DNA of 64,000 nucleotides. Source: Lachancea thermotolerans CBS 6340 (taxonomy: Eukaryota > Ascomycota > Saccharomycetes > Saccharomycetales > Saccharomycetaceae). Shown here one piece after another: positions 29,312-37,474 of this stretch; within the stretch, counting starts at the first letter, position 1; each line of letters opens with the position of its first letter. The position numbers and the translations under genes were made by a program. The stretch is taken from positions 248,001 to 312,000 of the forward strand of contig NC_013082.1 in NCBI RefSeq assembly GCF_000142805.1, in the 5' to 3' direction. A model generated the notes under the pieces. The model was not told where the DNA came from and searched no databases. It saw nothing but the letters and a program-made list of their open reading frames with translations.

Positions 29312-30195
29312 ATGGAAGAAGATAAAGTGTAAGTTTAAGTTTTTTTTTTGATTTATGTGAGGGTTGTCTTGTTGCTAACTCTTACCTTAAAAGATCGAAG
29401 TCCCTCGAAGCTCTCGCAAGAGTTGAAGATGAAGTTGAGAAAGCAGAAAGAGAGACAGAATTTTTGAGGTTGAAAAAGCTTAGTGCTGTGTACCTCAACC
29501 GTAAAGAAGCCATTGCTGGTATCCCAGGATTCTGGAAGGTCGTGTTGTCCCAACACAGTGATTTTGCAAACTATGTTCGCGCTGCTGATCTAAAATACAT
29601 CGATTGTATAAGTGCGATCGAGGTAACATGGTTGTGCGTGGAAGATGAAAAAGCGGATCATCGTGATTTTACTGTCACAATTAATTTCGACGCTATAGAT
29701 GGGGACTTTGAGTCCCAAACAGTATCGAAAACTTTTAGGATTGAGCACGACGTTAGCAAGTTTATTTACAGGAGCAAGAGGACCGAAGAGGACGACTTGC
29801 GCGATGAAGAGCTCGGCTTCTTAACCAGTACACCTACTGAAATTAAATGGCCTAAAAGTTTCGACGGAATTAACCCTAGTTTGGTTACTGACAAAACGAC
29901 ATCTGAAGGAAAGAGAAACTATAGAACAGGAATGAAATCTTTTTTCTCTTGGTTTAAGTGGACAGGTCTCAAACCAGGAAAGGAATTTCCAAATGGTGAT
30001 GGGTTGGCGTCGCTTATTAGTGAAGACCTGTATCCAAATTGCACAAAATATTATACGGAGGCACAGATTGACTTGGAAGAAGAAAATGTAGACGAAGACG
30101 ACGAAAGCGATGAGCCTTTGCAATTAGAGTCTAGTGATGGCGAGCCCGAAGATTGTGACGGTAAGCAGAAAAGTGTCAAACGACGCAAAGTGTAG
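29312..30195 (+). CDS. VPS75: NAP-family histone chaperone, two exons
   Basis: Vps75 is a nuclear NAP1-type chaperone of H3-H4 that binds the acetyltransferase Rtt109. The gene is split: exon 1 (29312-29328) encodes MEEDKV and exon 2 (29394-30195) continues with SKSLEALARVEDEVEKAE, giving 272 residues (264 in S. cerevisiae). The long dimerisation helix at the N-terminus is followed by GFWKVVLSQHSDFANYVRAADLKYID. The earmuff domain contains FFSWFKWTGLKPGKEFPNGD, and the acidic C-terminal tail ends in the basic KSVKRRKV, a probable nuclear signal. S. cerevisiae VPS75 also carries an intron near its 5' end. The long open frame without the first exon would begin at a TTG (29464). It is convergent with CWC25, 20 bp apart. 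Confidence 0.93.
29329..29393 (+). other. Spliceosomal intron in VPS75
   Basis: The 65-nt intron has GTAAGT at 29329, the branch site TGCTAAC at 29373-29379 and an AAG acceptor ending at 29393. A T-run sits near the 5' end. Joining exon 1 (17 nt) to exon 2 at 29394 restores the frame. The next AG (29399-29400) would not. Confidence 0.85.
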
Positions 30196-30215
30196 AGTTG
30201 GGTGATTCTTTGCTG

Positions 30216-30830
30216 TTAGTAATCCATGTCGTATGTGGATCGCGACTTTCTGTTGTTCTGCGGTGGTTGGCGTGAGACGGCGTGGGGAATGGTTTGTTTG
30301 TTCCTGGAGCCGGATTCAGGAAGATTTGGTCTTGGCTTGTGAACCTTTGATATGCGATCCGAACGAGCTGTGTTCCTTCTAATTTCTTGAGCCTTTTGAA
30401 ATGCTGCCAAGGGGTCGTCTCTCGAGAGGTCAGTGCTTGCAGCGGGACGTTTGTTTTCTAAAATGGAATGTATTCCCTTATTTGAGGTGTCGAAGTGCCT
30501 GTCTTTCTTTTGTGTGTATGGCTGCTCATTTTTTTTGAGGATTGAAGTATCTATTCTCTTTTTCCCCAGTAGAAAATCAGTGTTTTGTTCGTTTGTTGCC
30601 GCGGGATCGTTGTACATCCACTCCATGCCATTTTTTTGTTGTAGTTTTGACCCTGTCCTGTTTAGTGACGTCAAGTCGTCTAGTTGTCGCTCCTTCTCTA
30701 TTTCTATCTGACGCTCCTTAAACTTGCGCTGTTCGTCCAGTAACTGTTGTTCCGTTTCCCATACTTTCTTCTTGTTTTTGAGAAGGTGTGGATTCCACGA
30801 TTTCAGCAGGTTAAGGTCCCCTGTACCCAT
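30216..30830 (-). CDS. CWC25: Spliceosome factor Cwc25
   Basis: Cwc25 joins the activated spliceosome after Prp2 and promotes the first transesterification. The 204-residue product opens with the conserved MGTGDLNLLKSWNPHLLKNK, followed by a charged coiled-coil segment (VWETEQQLLDEQRKFKERQI) that is the family's Cir_N-like domain. It then has NGMEWMYNDPA, the short motif shared with other Cwc25 proteins. The rest is basic and low complexity. S. cerevisiae Cwc25 has 179 residues. Position and strand match YNL245C between VPS75 and SUI1. The ATG is at 30830. Confidence 0.94.
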   Translation of the reverse strand: MGTGDLNLLKSWNPHLLKNKKKVWETEQQLLDEQRKFKERQIEIEKERQLDDLTSLNRTGSKLQQKNGMEWMYNDPAATNEQNTDFLLGKKRIDTSILKKNEQPYTQKKDRHFDTSNKGIHSILENKRPAASTDLSRDDPLAAFQKAQEIRRNTARSDRISKVHKPRPNLPESGSRNKQTIPHAVSRQPPQNNRKSRSTYDMDY

Positions 30831-31195
30831 CGCTGGTATGTGTGGGAAGTGTAGCCGTCAGTGTGGCATGGGTTCTTTATATGGAAGGAAGAGTTCTTAC
30901 ATTTATCTACTCAGTTAGCGGCGAGTATAACAATCTCGTGCACAATGATCATACGTATCCCTGGAAATGGAGGCGATGAGGCCAAGCATAATACGAACTT
31001 AGGACGGAGCAGGTGTCGCCCTGGGTATTTAGAAATATTCTTTCAGATTCAAGGATACTAGTGCTATGTAAGTGGCGTTCGAAATGTCCGGCATCGCCGC
31101 GAGGGGCTGCACTGGATCTAACAGACGTTATAAACAGGCCCTAGGAGCAGCTTGAAGTTAGAAGCCCAGACTCTGGGGCACGAGACGCGGTTCGC
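30831..31195. promoter_or_regulatory. CWC25 promoter and SUI1 3' flank
   Basis: 365 bp with no supported gene. A 66-codon plus-strand frame (30861-31061) lacks any motif. Confidence 0.3.
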
Positions 31196-31522
31196 TCAGA
31201 AACCGTGGATCTTGATGTTCTTCTTCTTCATCCCGAGCTGAGTGATCATAAATTCACAAACCTTGGCTCTTTGATCGCCTTGCATTTGGATAATCTCACC
31301 CATCTCTTCGTCCTTGACTATGTTGCCGTTGCAGGCGAAGTCCTTCTTTAGAACCTTCAAAATTCTCTTTAGATCATATTCTGCGGGAACTCCTTGGACT
31401 GTAGTCAAAGTCTTTCTACCGTTTCTCTGTTGGATACGGATGTGGATGTAGTTGGCGGTAGCTGTTTCGTTATCACCAGTGTCTGCGAAAGGATCGAAAG
31501 ACTTGAGGTTTTCAATAGACAT
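31196..31522 (-). CDS. SUI1: Translation initiation factor eIF1
   Basis: Sui1 (eIF1) binds the 40S subunit and secures AUG selection during scanning. The 108 residues equal the S. cerevisiae length. The flexible N-terminus (MSIENLKSFDPFADTGD) is followed by the SUI1 fold: YIHIRIQQRNGRKTLTTVQG, the helix DLKRILKVLKKDFACNGN, and QMQGDQRAKVCEFMITQLG. It ends IKIHGF as in other yeasts. The ATG is at 31522. Flanked by CWC25 and SLA2 as in S. cerevisiae (YNL244C). Confidence 0.99.
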   Translation of the reverse strand: MSIENLKSFDPFADTGDNETATANYIHIRIQQRNGRKTLTTVQGVPAEYDLKRILKVLKKDFACNGNIVKDEEMGEIIQMQGDQRAKVCEFMITQLGMKKKNIKIHGF

Positions 31523-32244
31523 ATATAGGAAGAAATGGTTATTGGTCTCCAGAAAGACGTTTGTAATGGCAGCGAAGACTTCTTCTTTTGTACTGAAAAT
31601 TTTCTCTGGCGATTCGTGACCTGGAAGTTGCTGCTCTCGTTGTTAGTGATAGATATATAACGGATAGGAGCTCAAAGAGTCGTGCTGTGCCAACACAGAT
31701 GTGGATTGTAGGTGTTTCTTGAGGGACTAGGTTTCTACTGGCAATTGCCCTTTTGTTGCGTATTTTTATAACTGTGGGATGGTTGACTAAATTCGTTAAT
31801 TGGGAAGAGAGTTGGAGTTGCTGAATCGAAGTAGTAGGGAAAGGGGTGAATGAAAAGCCCTCGTCGTAGCATGTGTGGTTGAGGCTCCTTTTAAAGGCTA
31901 AAAACAGGAATTTTTACGGAGTATGTTGAGGTGTCAGGGGTTTATTTGTTTGTTAACCAAATTAGAAGCAATTCGAAGCAAGTTGGCAAAAGTCGCCACA
32001 AATGGGGAACAACGGAAAAAGTACGTTAGAAATGAAGGCAGAGAAAAGTTGAGGTGTGTAGAGGGAATCTCGGTATTGGTAAGTTTTAGGAAGCACGTGA
32101 TGTAAACAATTGAATATCACATTGCACGGAGTTATTAAACGGTGAAGGTGCAATTGCCAGGAACTTTTAGATAGAATATGGGGCCAGTTAGTGTTTTGAT
32201 CGCTGTTGAGAAAACTGTGAAAGGTCCCACGGTTTGGTTGCATC
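31523..32244. promoter_or_regulatory. Divergent SUI1-SLA2 upstream region
   Basis: About 720 bp. A GCACGTGAT E-box is at 32093-32101, 145-152 bp upstream of SLA2. The SUI1 side has TATA-like AT stretches (near 31650). No gene or RNA was recognised. Confidence 0.4.
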
Positions 32245-34368
32245 ATGTCGCGATTTGACGTTGATCTGGACCGTGCTGTCAGGAAGGCGTGTTCCTACGA
32301 GGAGACAGCTCCTAAGCGTAAACATGTTCGTACGTGCATTGTGTTTACGTGGGATCACAAATCGTCTCGCGCTTTTTTCAACGCGATGAAAACTCAGCCC
32401 CTTGGAGAAGATGAAGTTAGTGTGTTCAAGGCTCTCATCACGATTCATAAAGTTCTTCAAGAAGGCCACCCATCTGCAATTGTCGAGGGAATTAAAAACC
32501 GTGAATGGATTGAAAGTTTGGGCCGTATTTATTCGATAGGCGGAGGCGATGGATATGGACGCATCATTGAGGAGTATGTCCAATTCCTTCTTCGGAAATT
32601 GGTCTTCCATAGAAGCCACAAGGGATTTAATGGTACTTTTGAATACGAAGAGTACGTTTCTCTTGTTACTACTTCTAACCCGGATGAGGGCTACGAAACT
32701 ATTCTAGATCTTATGGACCTTCAGGATGCTCTGGATGAGTTTTCAAGGGTGCTGTTCGCTAGTATTTCTAGTGGGCGCAAAAACGAGTGTAAGATATCAG
32801 CTTTAGTTCCGTTGGTCGCTGAATCATATGGAATTTACAAGTTTATCACATCCATGATCCGTGCTATGCACAAACAAACTGGTGAGGATGGTGCCATGGA
32901 ACCCCTGCACGAGCGCTATGTTTCCCAGCACGCAAGGCTTTTTGAATTTTATGCGGATTGTTCTGCGATCAAGTACTTGACAAGTCTTATCCGCATTCCT
33001 AAATTACCTACGGAAGCTCCCTCTTTGGTGGACAGCCCATCTCCTGAGCCGTCGCTCAGTAGGCCATCCACTCGGAATTCGGCACGTCGAAGTATTACCC
33101 CTTCGGAAAAACCACCATCTTTGAAAGCTGAACGTAGTTTCTCAGCAGTCACTCCTTCCCAAACAGAATATGTGGCAACTCCTGGTCCTCAAATAAGTGG
33201 AGTGTTTAGTAACGGCGCCTATAATATTCCAAGTTCTCAACCTACGGGGGGAGTTAGCGGGTTTGTACCTTTCATGTCGTCGCATCCAACTGGCGTAGTC
33301 GGGGGGTTGGTTCCTGTTATGTCCAGCAATCCTACGGGTGGGTTAGTTGGGAATCAAACAGGTTATTTTGGGAATGTGGGCTTAGATACCCCTAATTCAT
33401 TAGAAACCCAAAGGGCACTGGAGCAACAGAGAACAAATCAACTACTTTTGCAACAGCAGCAACAACAGCAACAACAGCAACAACTTGAACAACAAGCGAT
33501 TTTAGAGCGTGAAAGACAGAGACAACTTGAACTTCAACAGCAACAAAGGCAATTGGAGATTGAGAGGGAGCATCAACTTGCTCAACAGCAACAAGAACAA
33601 GCCTTATTTGAGGAAAGGTTGCGGTCGCAGCAAAACATGTACCAACAAGCGGCTCAACAAGACCAGTATCAAACCGATTTGAACGCATTGAGGGAACAAC
33701 ATGAGCGTGACCAAATGGTAATTCAGCAATACGACAACCGGGTTTTGGCTCTTGAGAAAGAACTGGAAAATATGAATTTGAACGTTAATGAACAACTGAG
33801 CAACAAGGAAGAACAAGTTAAAACTATGGAGCAGTGGAAGGAGAAGTATGACGGTTTGGCTAGACTATATGCGCAATTAAGGCAAGAACACCTTGCTGTT
33901 TTAAAAAAATTGAAAAAGTCGCAGCAGGTCGAAAGCAGCGCCAAAGAAGCCATTCATAAAGCTGAGGTATTGGAACATGAGAAGGAAGACCTAAGAAGGG
34001 AGGTGCAACAGGTAAACCGGGAGAGAGAACGGTTGCATTGGGAGAGTGAAAAAAATGCTCGTAAACAAGTAGAAGAAGTACTTGTTGCCGGAAGCAGAGC
34101 AGTGGTGGCGAGGACGTCAGCATCTGAAAGCGCTACGAACCTTGCCAACTGCTTCAACAACTTTATAGCGGACGGCGCCAATGGGGACTTTGCTGCTCTG
34201 GCAACTAGCATTGCAGAATTCACGGTAGCCACGGCAGGCTCCAAGGACGCCCAAGACTTCTTATGCGCTCTAAAGGACCTAACTGGAACCGAAGAAGAAA
34301 TGACGGACAAAGTCATAGACCTCAACATTCATCTGCAGCGTTTGTTCGCGAACCAAACCCTAACTTGA
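32245..34368 (+). CDS. SLA2: Endocytic adaptor Sla2, C-terminally truncated at MAT
   Basis: Sla2 (yeast Hip1R) links clathrin-coated pits to actin. Residues 1 to about 270 are a clear ANTH lipid-binding domain (VRKACSYEETAPKRKHVRTC, FKALITIHKVLQEGHPSAIV). A Pro/Ser-rich linker, a poly-Gln tract (about 403-413) and a coiled coil (roughly 385-625) follow. The protein stops at 707 residues, whereas S. cerevisiae Sla2 has 968 and carries the actin-binding THATCH/I-LWEQ domain in its last 200. That domain is absent. The last 12 residues (HLQRLFANQTLT) and the stop are read from the opposite strand of MATa1 codons. The gene is thus truncated by the junction with MAT, and whether it still functions is unknown. 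SLA2 beside MAT is the ancestral order in many yeasts. Confidence 0.93.
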   Translation: MSRFDVDLDRAVRKACSYEETAPKRKHVRTCIVFTWDHKSSRAFFNAMKTQPLGEDEVSVFKALITIHKVLQEGHPSAIVEGIKNREWIESLGRIYSIGGGDGYGRIIEEYVQFLLRKLVFHRSHKGFNGTFEYEEYVSLVTTSNPDEGYETILDLMDLQDALDEFSRVLFASISSGRKNECKISALVPLVAESYGIYKFITSMIRAMHKQTGEDGAMEPLHERYVSQHARLFEFYADCSAIKYLTSLIRIPKLPTEAPSLVDSPSPEPSLSRPSTRNSARRSITPSEKPPSLKAERSFSAVTPSQTEYVATPGPQISGVFSNGAYNIPSSQPTGGVSGFVPFMSSHPTGVVGGLVPVMSSNPTGGLVGNQTGYFGNVGLDTPNSLETQRALEQQRTNQLLLQQQQQQQQQQQLEQQAILERERQRQLELQQQQRQLEIEREHQLAQQQQEQALFEERLRSQQNMYQQAAQQDQYQTDLNALREQHERDQMVIQQYDNRVLALEKELENMNLNVNEQLSNKEEQVKTMEQWKEKYDGLARLYAQLRQEHLAVLKKLKKSQQVESSAKEAIHKAEVLEHEKEDLRREVQQVNRERERLHWESEKNARKQVEEVLVAGSRAVVARTSASESATNLANCFNNFIADGANGDFAALATSIAEFTVATAGSKDAQDFLCALKDLTGTEEEMTDKVIDLNIHLQRLFANQTLT
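33451..33483 (+). repeat. CAA/CAG microsatellite in SLA2
   Basis: An uninterrupted run of 11 CAA or CAG codons encodes poly-Gln and sits in a wider Gln-rich part of the coiled coil (33420-33660). Such tracts vary in length between strains. Confidence 0.85.
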
Positions 34369-34664
34369 GCAGGCGTTAAGCCGCATTTGTCTGCAATTGC
34401 CTTACGTTCTCTTGAATTAGGAGATCTCTTTTTCTCAAAAACCGATTCCAAAAAAAGTCGAGTGTCCTTCGATAAAAGAGTTCTTCTTTGCTGCCCAGAT
34501 CGGGGTTTTTCTTTAGACTCTACAACAGCATCTTGGAGCAAGGTAGCATAATTTTCATAAATCTTATCACAGACTTCTTGGCGGCTTTTATAATTCGGTT
34601 CTAAGAGCATTAGACAAACTTTTTTGATGGATTCTAAACTTATAGTCAGGCCCCTTGAGTCCAT
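34329..34664 (-). CDS. MATa1: Mating-type regulator a1 (homeodomain)
   Basis: The a1 protein pairs with alpha2 in a/alpha diploids to repress haploid-specific genes. The 111-residue product from the ATG at 34664 ends in a homeodomain (about 52-111). Helix 1 is KDTRLFLESVFEKKRSPNSR, and helix 3 is TPAQVRVWFANKRCR, closely matching S. cerevisiae a1 with its WFxNKR recognition helix. The frame is open from ATG to stop with no splice signals, whereas S. cerevisiae a1 has two introns. The last codons overlap the 3' end of SLA2 on the other strand by 40 bp. A TATA-like element lies about 57 bp upstream (34721-34731). It is divergent from a2. The flanks SLA2 and PEX2 identify this as MAT, not a silent cassette. 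Confidence 0.92.
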   Translation of the reverse strand: MDSRGLTISLESIKKVCLMLLEPNYKSRQEVCDKIYENYATLLQDAVVESKEKPRSGQQRRTLLSKDTRLFLESVFEKKRSPNSRERKAIADKCGLTPAQVRVWFANKRCR

Positions 34665-35034
34665 TTTTGCAGTAAGGACTAAGGAACATCTCAACCACCG
34701 TTGTCTAATGCTATTATTTGTATAAAATATAGTTTCTCCGTTGCCGCAAGAAAACTCCTATGTTTCATGCCTCAAGATTAAATAATTCAAAAATGTCTTA
34801 GCTAAAAACATACGACGGCAGTTGAGATATTGATGCTGTTAAAAACGCGAAGAACATCCTCAAATTAATTAAAGAAATTCAAGGAGGATTTCAGGAGGAT
34901 TTGAGGCAACAAATGAAGAATAAAGAGGATATGTTATCGGTATTGAAAGGATATGGAATATTTAAGAAGAAGGGATTATTGAGAATTCGAAATTTTATCT
35001 CAAGGATATCAGAGAGTACTTAAAACAGATAACC
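34665..35034. promoter_or_regulatory. a1-a2 divergent control region, with possible coding remnant
   Basis: The a1-proximal part carries TATAAAATATA at 34721-34731. The a2-proximal part contains an open frame from 34826 to 35023 with an ATG at 34913, in a different frame from a2. Separately, the a2 frame is open upstream of its ATG back to about 34964 (GIIENSKFYLKDIREYLKQI). Both look protein-like, so the true 5' end of a2 may lie here. Confidence 0.5.
34721..34731 (-). promoter_or_regulatory. TATA-like element for MATa1
   Basis: TATAAAATATA on the plus strand (TATATTTTATA on the minus) ends about 57 bp upstream of the a1 ATG. Confidence 0.4.
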
Positions 35035-35712
35035 ATGATTTTGAGTGAACTCAATAAAGTCGAAAACATGAACTGGACTGAAGGATATGCAGAATGCCAT
35101 TTACCAAAAGTGGCTAATCAGATAAAATACAAATTCGGCACCCAAAAAACTTTAGGTAAAGATCGCTTTCCATGTATAGCGCAAAGAAAGTGTCCAAAAC
35201 AAATATGTCATTTTGTTACGTCCGGAAAAACTGATAAAATTAAGCAAAGCGGGTTGAAATCAAGAAACAAATTCATTCTTATGCGGGGGCTGCTTCACTG
35301 CATGGTTCAGCAGCTTCGAAACTGCTCAGATCCATTTAATGCAAACCGGGCAAAAGTTGAAGAGGTTTCAAAGATAGCGTCAGCTATTTGGAGAACAAAT
35401 AAAGGCGTCTTCCAGTCTTATCACGAAATGCTTGCAGTTTTCGAAGATAGCAAGTCCACAAACATCACTATTTCAAAATCTACCCTTAAAAAACTGACCG
35501 AAGCCATTGGAAGAGAATGCATACCATCAACCTACAGTTACGAAACGCTGACGAATGGGGCAGACACTACAGCCATGGAGAGCAAGAAAACGTACAAGGC
35601 CTTCTGTGGCAGGTTCTCTCTCAAGGAGGCTACGGGTAGGGTCAGGAAGAAGAAACCTACACAAACATTTGCCCTCCGCTCCGCCAAAATCGAAGACATC
35701 TTTCTCATATAA
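35035..35712 (+). CDS. MATa2: Mating-type regulator a2 (HMG box)
   Basis: In non-WGD yeasts such as Kluyveromyces and Lachancea, the a idiomorph encodes an HMG-domain activator of a-specific genes. Here a 225-residue protein carries a divergent HMG box at about 74-141: SRNKFILMRGLLHCMVQQ aligns with the NAFILYR opening of fungal mating HMG proteins, and EEVSKIASAIWRTNKGVFQS aligns with helix 2. The rest is basic, with KKTYKAFCGRF and GRVRKKKPTQTFAL near the end. The ATG at 35035 is the first in this frame, but coding-like sequence upstream suggests a longer or frame-shifted N-terminus. It is divergent from a1. Being HMG, not alpha-box, it assigns the locus to mating type a. Sequence is diverged, so confidence rests partly on location. 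Confidence 0.85.
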   Translation: MILSELNKVENMNWTEGYAECHLPKVANQIKYKFGTQKTLGKDRFPCIAQRKCPKQICHFVTSGKTDKIKQSGLKSRNKFILMRGLLHCMVQQLRNCSDPFNANRAKVEEVSKIASAIWRTNKGVFQSYHEMLAVFEDSKSTNITISKSTLKKLTEAIGRECIPSTYSYETLTNGADTTAMESKKTYKAFCGRFSLKEATGRVRKKKPTQTFALRSAKIEDIFLI

Positions 35713-35917
35713 CTCTTTATTCCTTCCCTTTTACTTCGTTTAAAGTGCTATATCATAGTAAAAACTTCTGTACCACCCGTCCATAAAACTCGTTTCCGAA
35801 AAGAAGTAATGGTCTCTGTGCTTACTTCACGACGCATGATTTATGCTATAACATTTGTTTCAGCCTCACTTAACCCTCCACTTTATTTTTTGTGGTTTCA
35901 TTAGTTTTAGTTTTCTT

Positions 35918-37474
35918 TTACAATTTCATAATCATGCCTTCAATAATAACTTTTTCGCACATATCCCTTACCAAACCGCAACAACTTCGCCTTAGAATAT
36001 CTTTATACCCATCTTTTGTGAGGCAAGTTGCAACAATATCATAAACGTCGTATTCTTCGTACCTCACTTTTCGAACTCCAGCGCGCATATTACCATTCGC
36101 CGAGCATTCTTCAGGATCCTCAACAACCACATCCTCGGCGCTCCCCCTCTCCGCATAAAGTTTGTTTTCATTTTCTCCTTTGTTTACATCACAACATAAG
36201 CATTTAGCTTCACTCCCTAATTCGGAGATAACTTTAGTATTAAAACCGGTGTATTTCATCGACTCCATTTCATTTAAACATTTCTTAAACTTCAAGTTCG
36301 CGACGAAATAGTTCATAGTGATGAACTGGGCCATAAACTCTTTCACGAAAGGTATTCTCATGTGGCCCCTTCGTAATAAGGGCTTTACATCCTGATGGCA
36401 TTGTTTCAAAACATCTGGAAAACGCGTATCAATGGAAATGTCACTATTAACGATCAATGAATCATACTCAAGAACCTTTAAAAACGGGTCGTTTTCTTCA
36501 CCAATCTCCAATACTTCTTTCATGTTATCCATCAAACCAAACACCTTAATGTAAAAATTGACCCATTTAACCTCCCAGTTCTTTTCGATGTTAACCTTTT
36601 TTCTAACATTTTCGAGAGTTCGAATGTACTTCTCCATGAAGCAATCCATATAGTACCGTACTCCATATATCACAATGTGGTAAAAAAGATACAACGTGAA
36701 CTTTTTAATGAACATCTCACCGTTGAATAGAAAATTAAAGTCGCTACTCGAATGACCGATAATTAACTTTGATAGGGTTCTCCGGTCAAAATTCTTACCA
36801 CTTTTCTCATCCTCGATAGCCATGAAACAATAATCTTCAAGGATAGTGTCGAATAGTTCATTGTACTTTAACCCTGGGATTTCAAAGTAGAAGTTCACAA
36901 CACAAAGCAAAAAAGGGAGTTGTTCGGAATGAAAAAGATTCTCGACTGTATATTTCCCCACACTTTCGTCTATTACCGTTTCATTAACACAGCTCCTCCC
37001 ACAATCAGGTCTTTCGTACAACTGAAGGAGCGTTCCAACAACGTCCTGAAAATCCTTCAAAGCAACTTCAATGTCTTCACTATTAATAAGGTAGTTGTTA
37101 ACGCGTAATCCCTCCCCACTCAAAGCAATTATTATAAATTCACCTTCAGCAAGCTTTAAGACTTTGCTGCCAACAGAAGGAGAAAAACCTTGCCTATCCA
37201 TACAAAAAAAGGGGACATGTTCCCGGGCGATTTTCTCATAGCTGCTCGTCAACTTTCCCATTGACCTCTTTACATCTTCAACATTTTGGAATAAATTGAT
37301 AAGCTCCTGTGACCTTTGATGGGGAACCACGTAATCAACATAACATTCGATTCCTCGTCGACTACAGGGCGTGCATGAGCCTGGCCTTTTCTCCTGCAAA
37401 TCGCATTTTATTTTATTCTTTCTACACCTAACACACGATCTCAAAGCCTTCCGGCTATTACCCTTATCATCCAT
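35918..37474 (-). CDS. Zn2Cys6 transcription factor next to MAT
   Basis: A 518-residue zinc-cluster regulator of unknown target. Cysteines at 14, 17, 24, 34, 37 and 44 give C-x2-C-x6-C-x9-C-x2-C-x6-C, with SCVRCRKNKIKCD and SCTPCSRRGIEC. The nine-residue central loop resembles Leu3, War1 and Sef1, more than Gal4. A short coiled-coil-like linker follows (SQELINLFQNVEDVKRSMGK). The remainder is diverged, Cys- and Lys-rich at the end (RRSCCGLVRDMCEKV), and I cannot name an orthologue. S. cerevisiae has a Zn2Cys6 gene (YJL206C) beside LAA1, but similarity is not evident by eye. It is convergent with MATa2, 205 bp apart, and lies between MAT and PEX2. Composition is AT-rich. The ATG is at 37474. 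Confidence 0.85.
   Translation of the reverse strand: MDDKGNSRKALRSCVRCRKNKIKCDLQEKRPGSCTPCSRRGIECYVDYVVPHQRSQELINLFQNVEDVKRSMGKLTSSYEKIAREHVPFFCMDRQGFSPSVGSKVLKLAEGEFIIIALSGEGLRVNNYLINSEDIEVALKDFQDVVGTLLQLYERPDCGRSCVNETVIDESVGKYTVENLFHSEQLPFLLCVVNFYFEIPGLKYNELFDTILEDYCFMAIEDEKSGKNFDRRTLSKLIIGHSSSDFNFLFNGEMFIKKFTLYLFYHIVIYGVRYYMDCFMEKYIRTLENVRKKVNIEKNWEVKWVNFYIKVFGLMDNMKEVLEIGEENDPFLKVLEYDSLIVNSDISIDTRFPDVLKQCHQDVKPLLRRGHMRIPFVKEFMAQFITMNYFVANLKFKKCLNEMESMKYTGFNTKVISELGSEAKCLCCDVNKGENENKLYAERGSAEDVVVEDPEECSANGNMRAGVRKVRYEEYDVYDIVATCLTKDGYKDILRRSCCGLVRDMCEKVIIEGMIMKL

Noticed and set aside
32101-32244. Possible second copy of MAT flanking repeats (X/Z-like) near SLA2
   Set aside because: No duplicated sequence was recognised within the window; testing for silent cassettes needs the rest of the genome.
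35035-35712. a2 read as an alpha-box (MATalpha1) protein
   Set aside because: The segment aligns with the HMG pattern (NKFILMR, then EEVSKIASAIW), and the divergent partner is the homeodomain a1 type, so the idiomorph is a.
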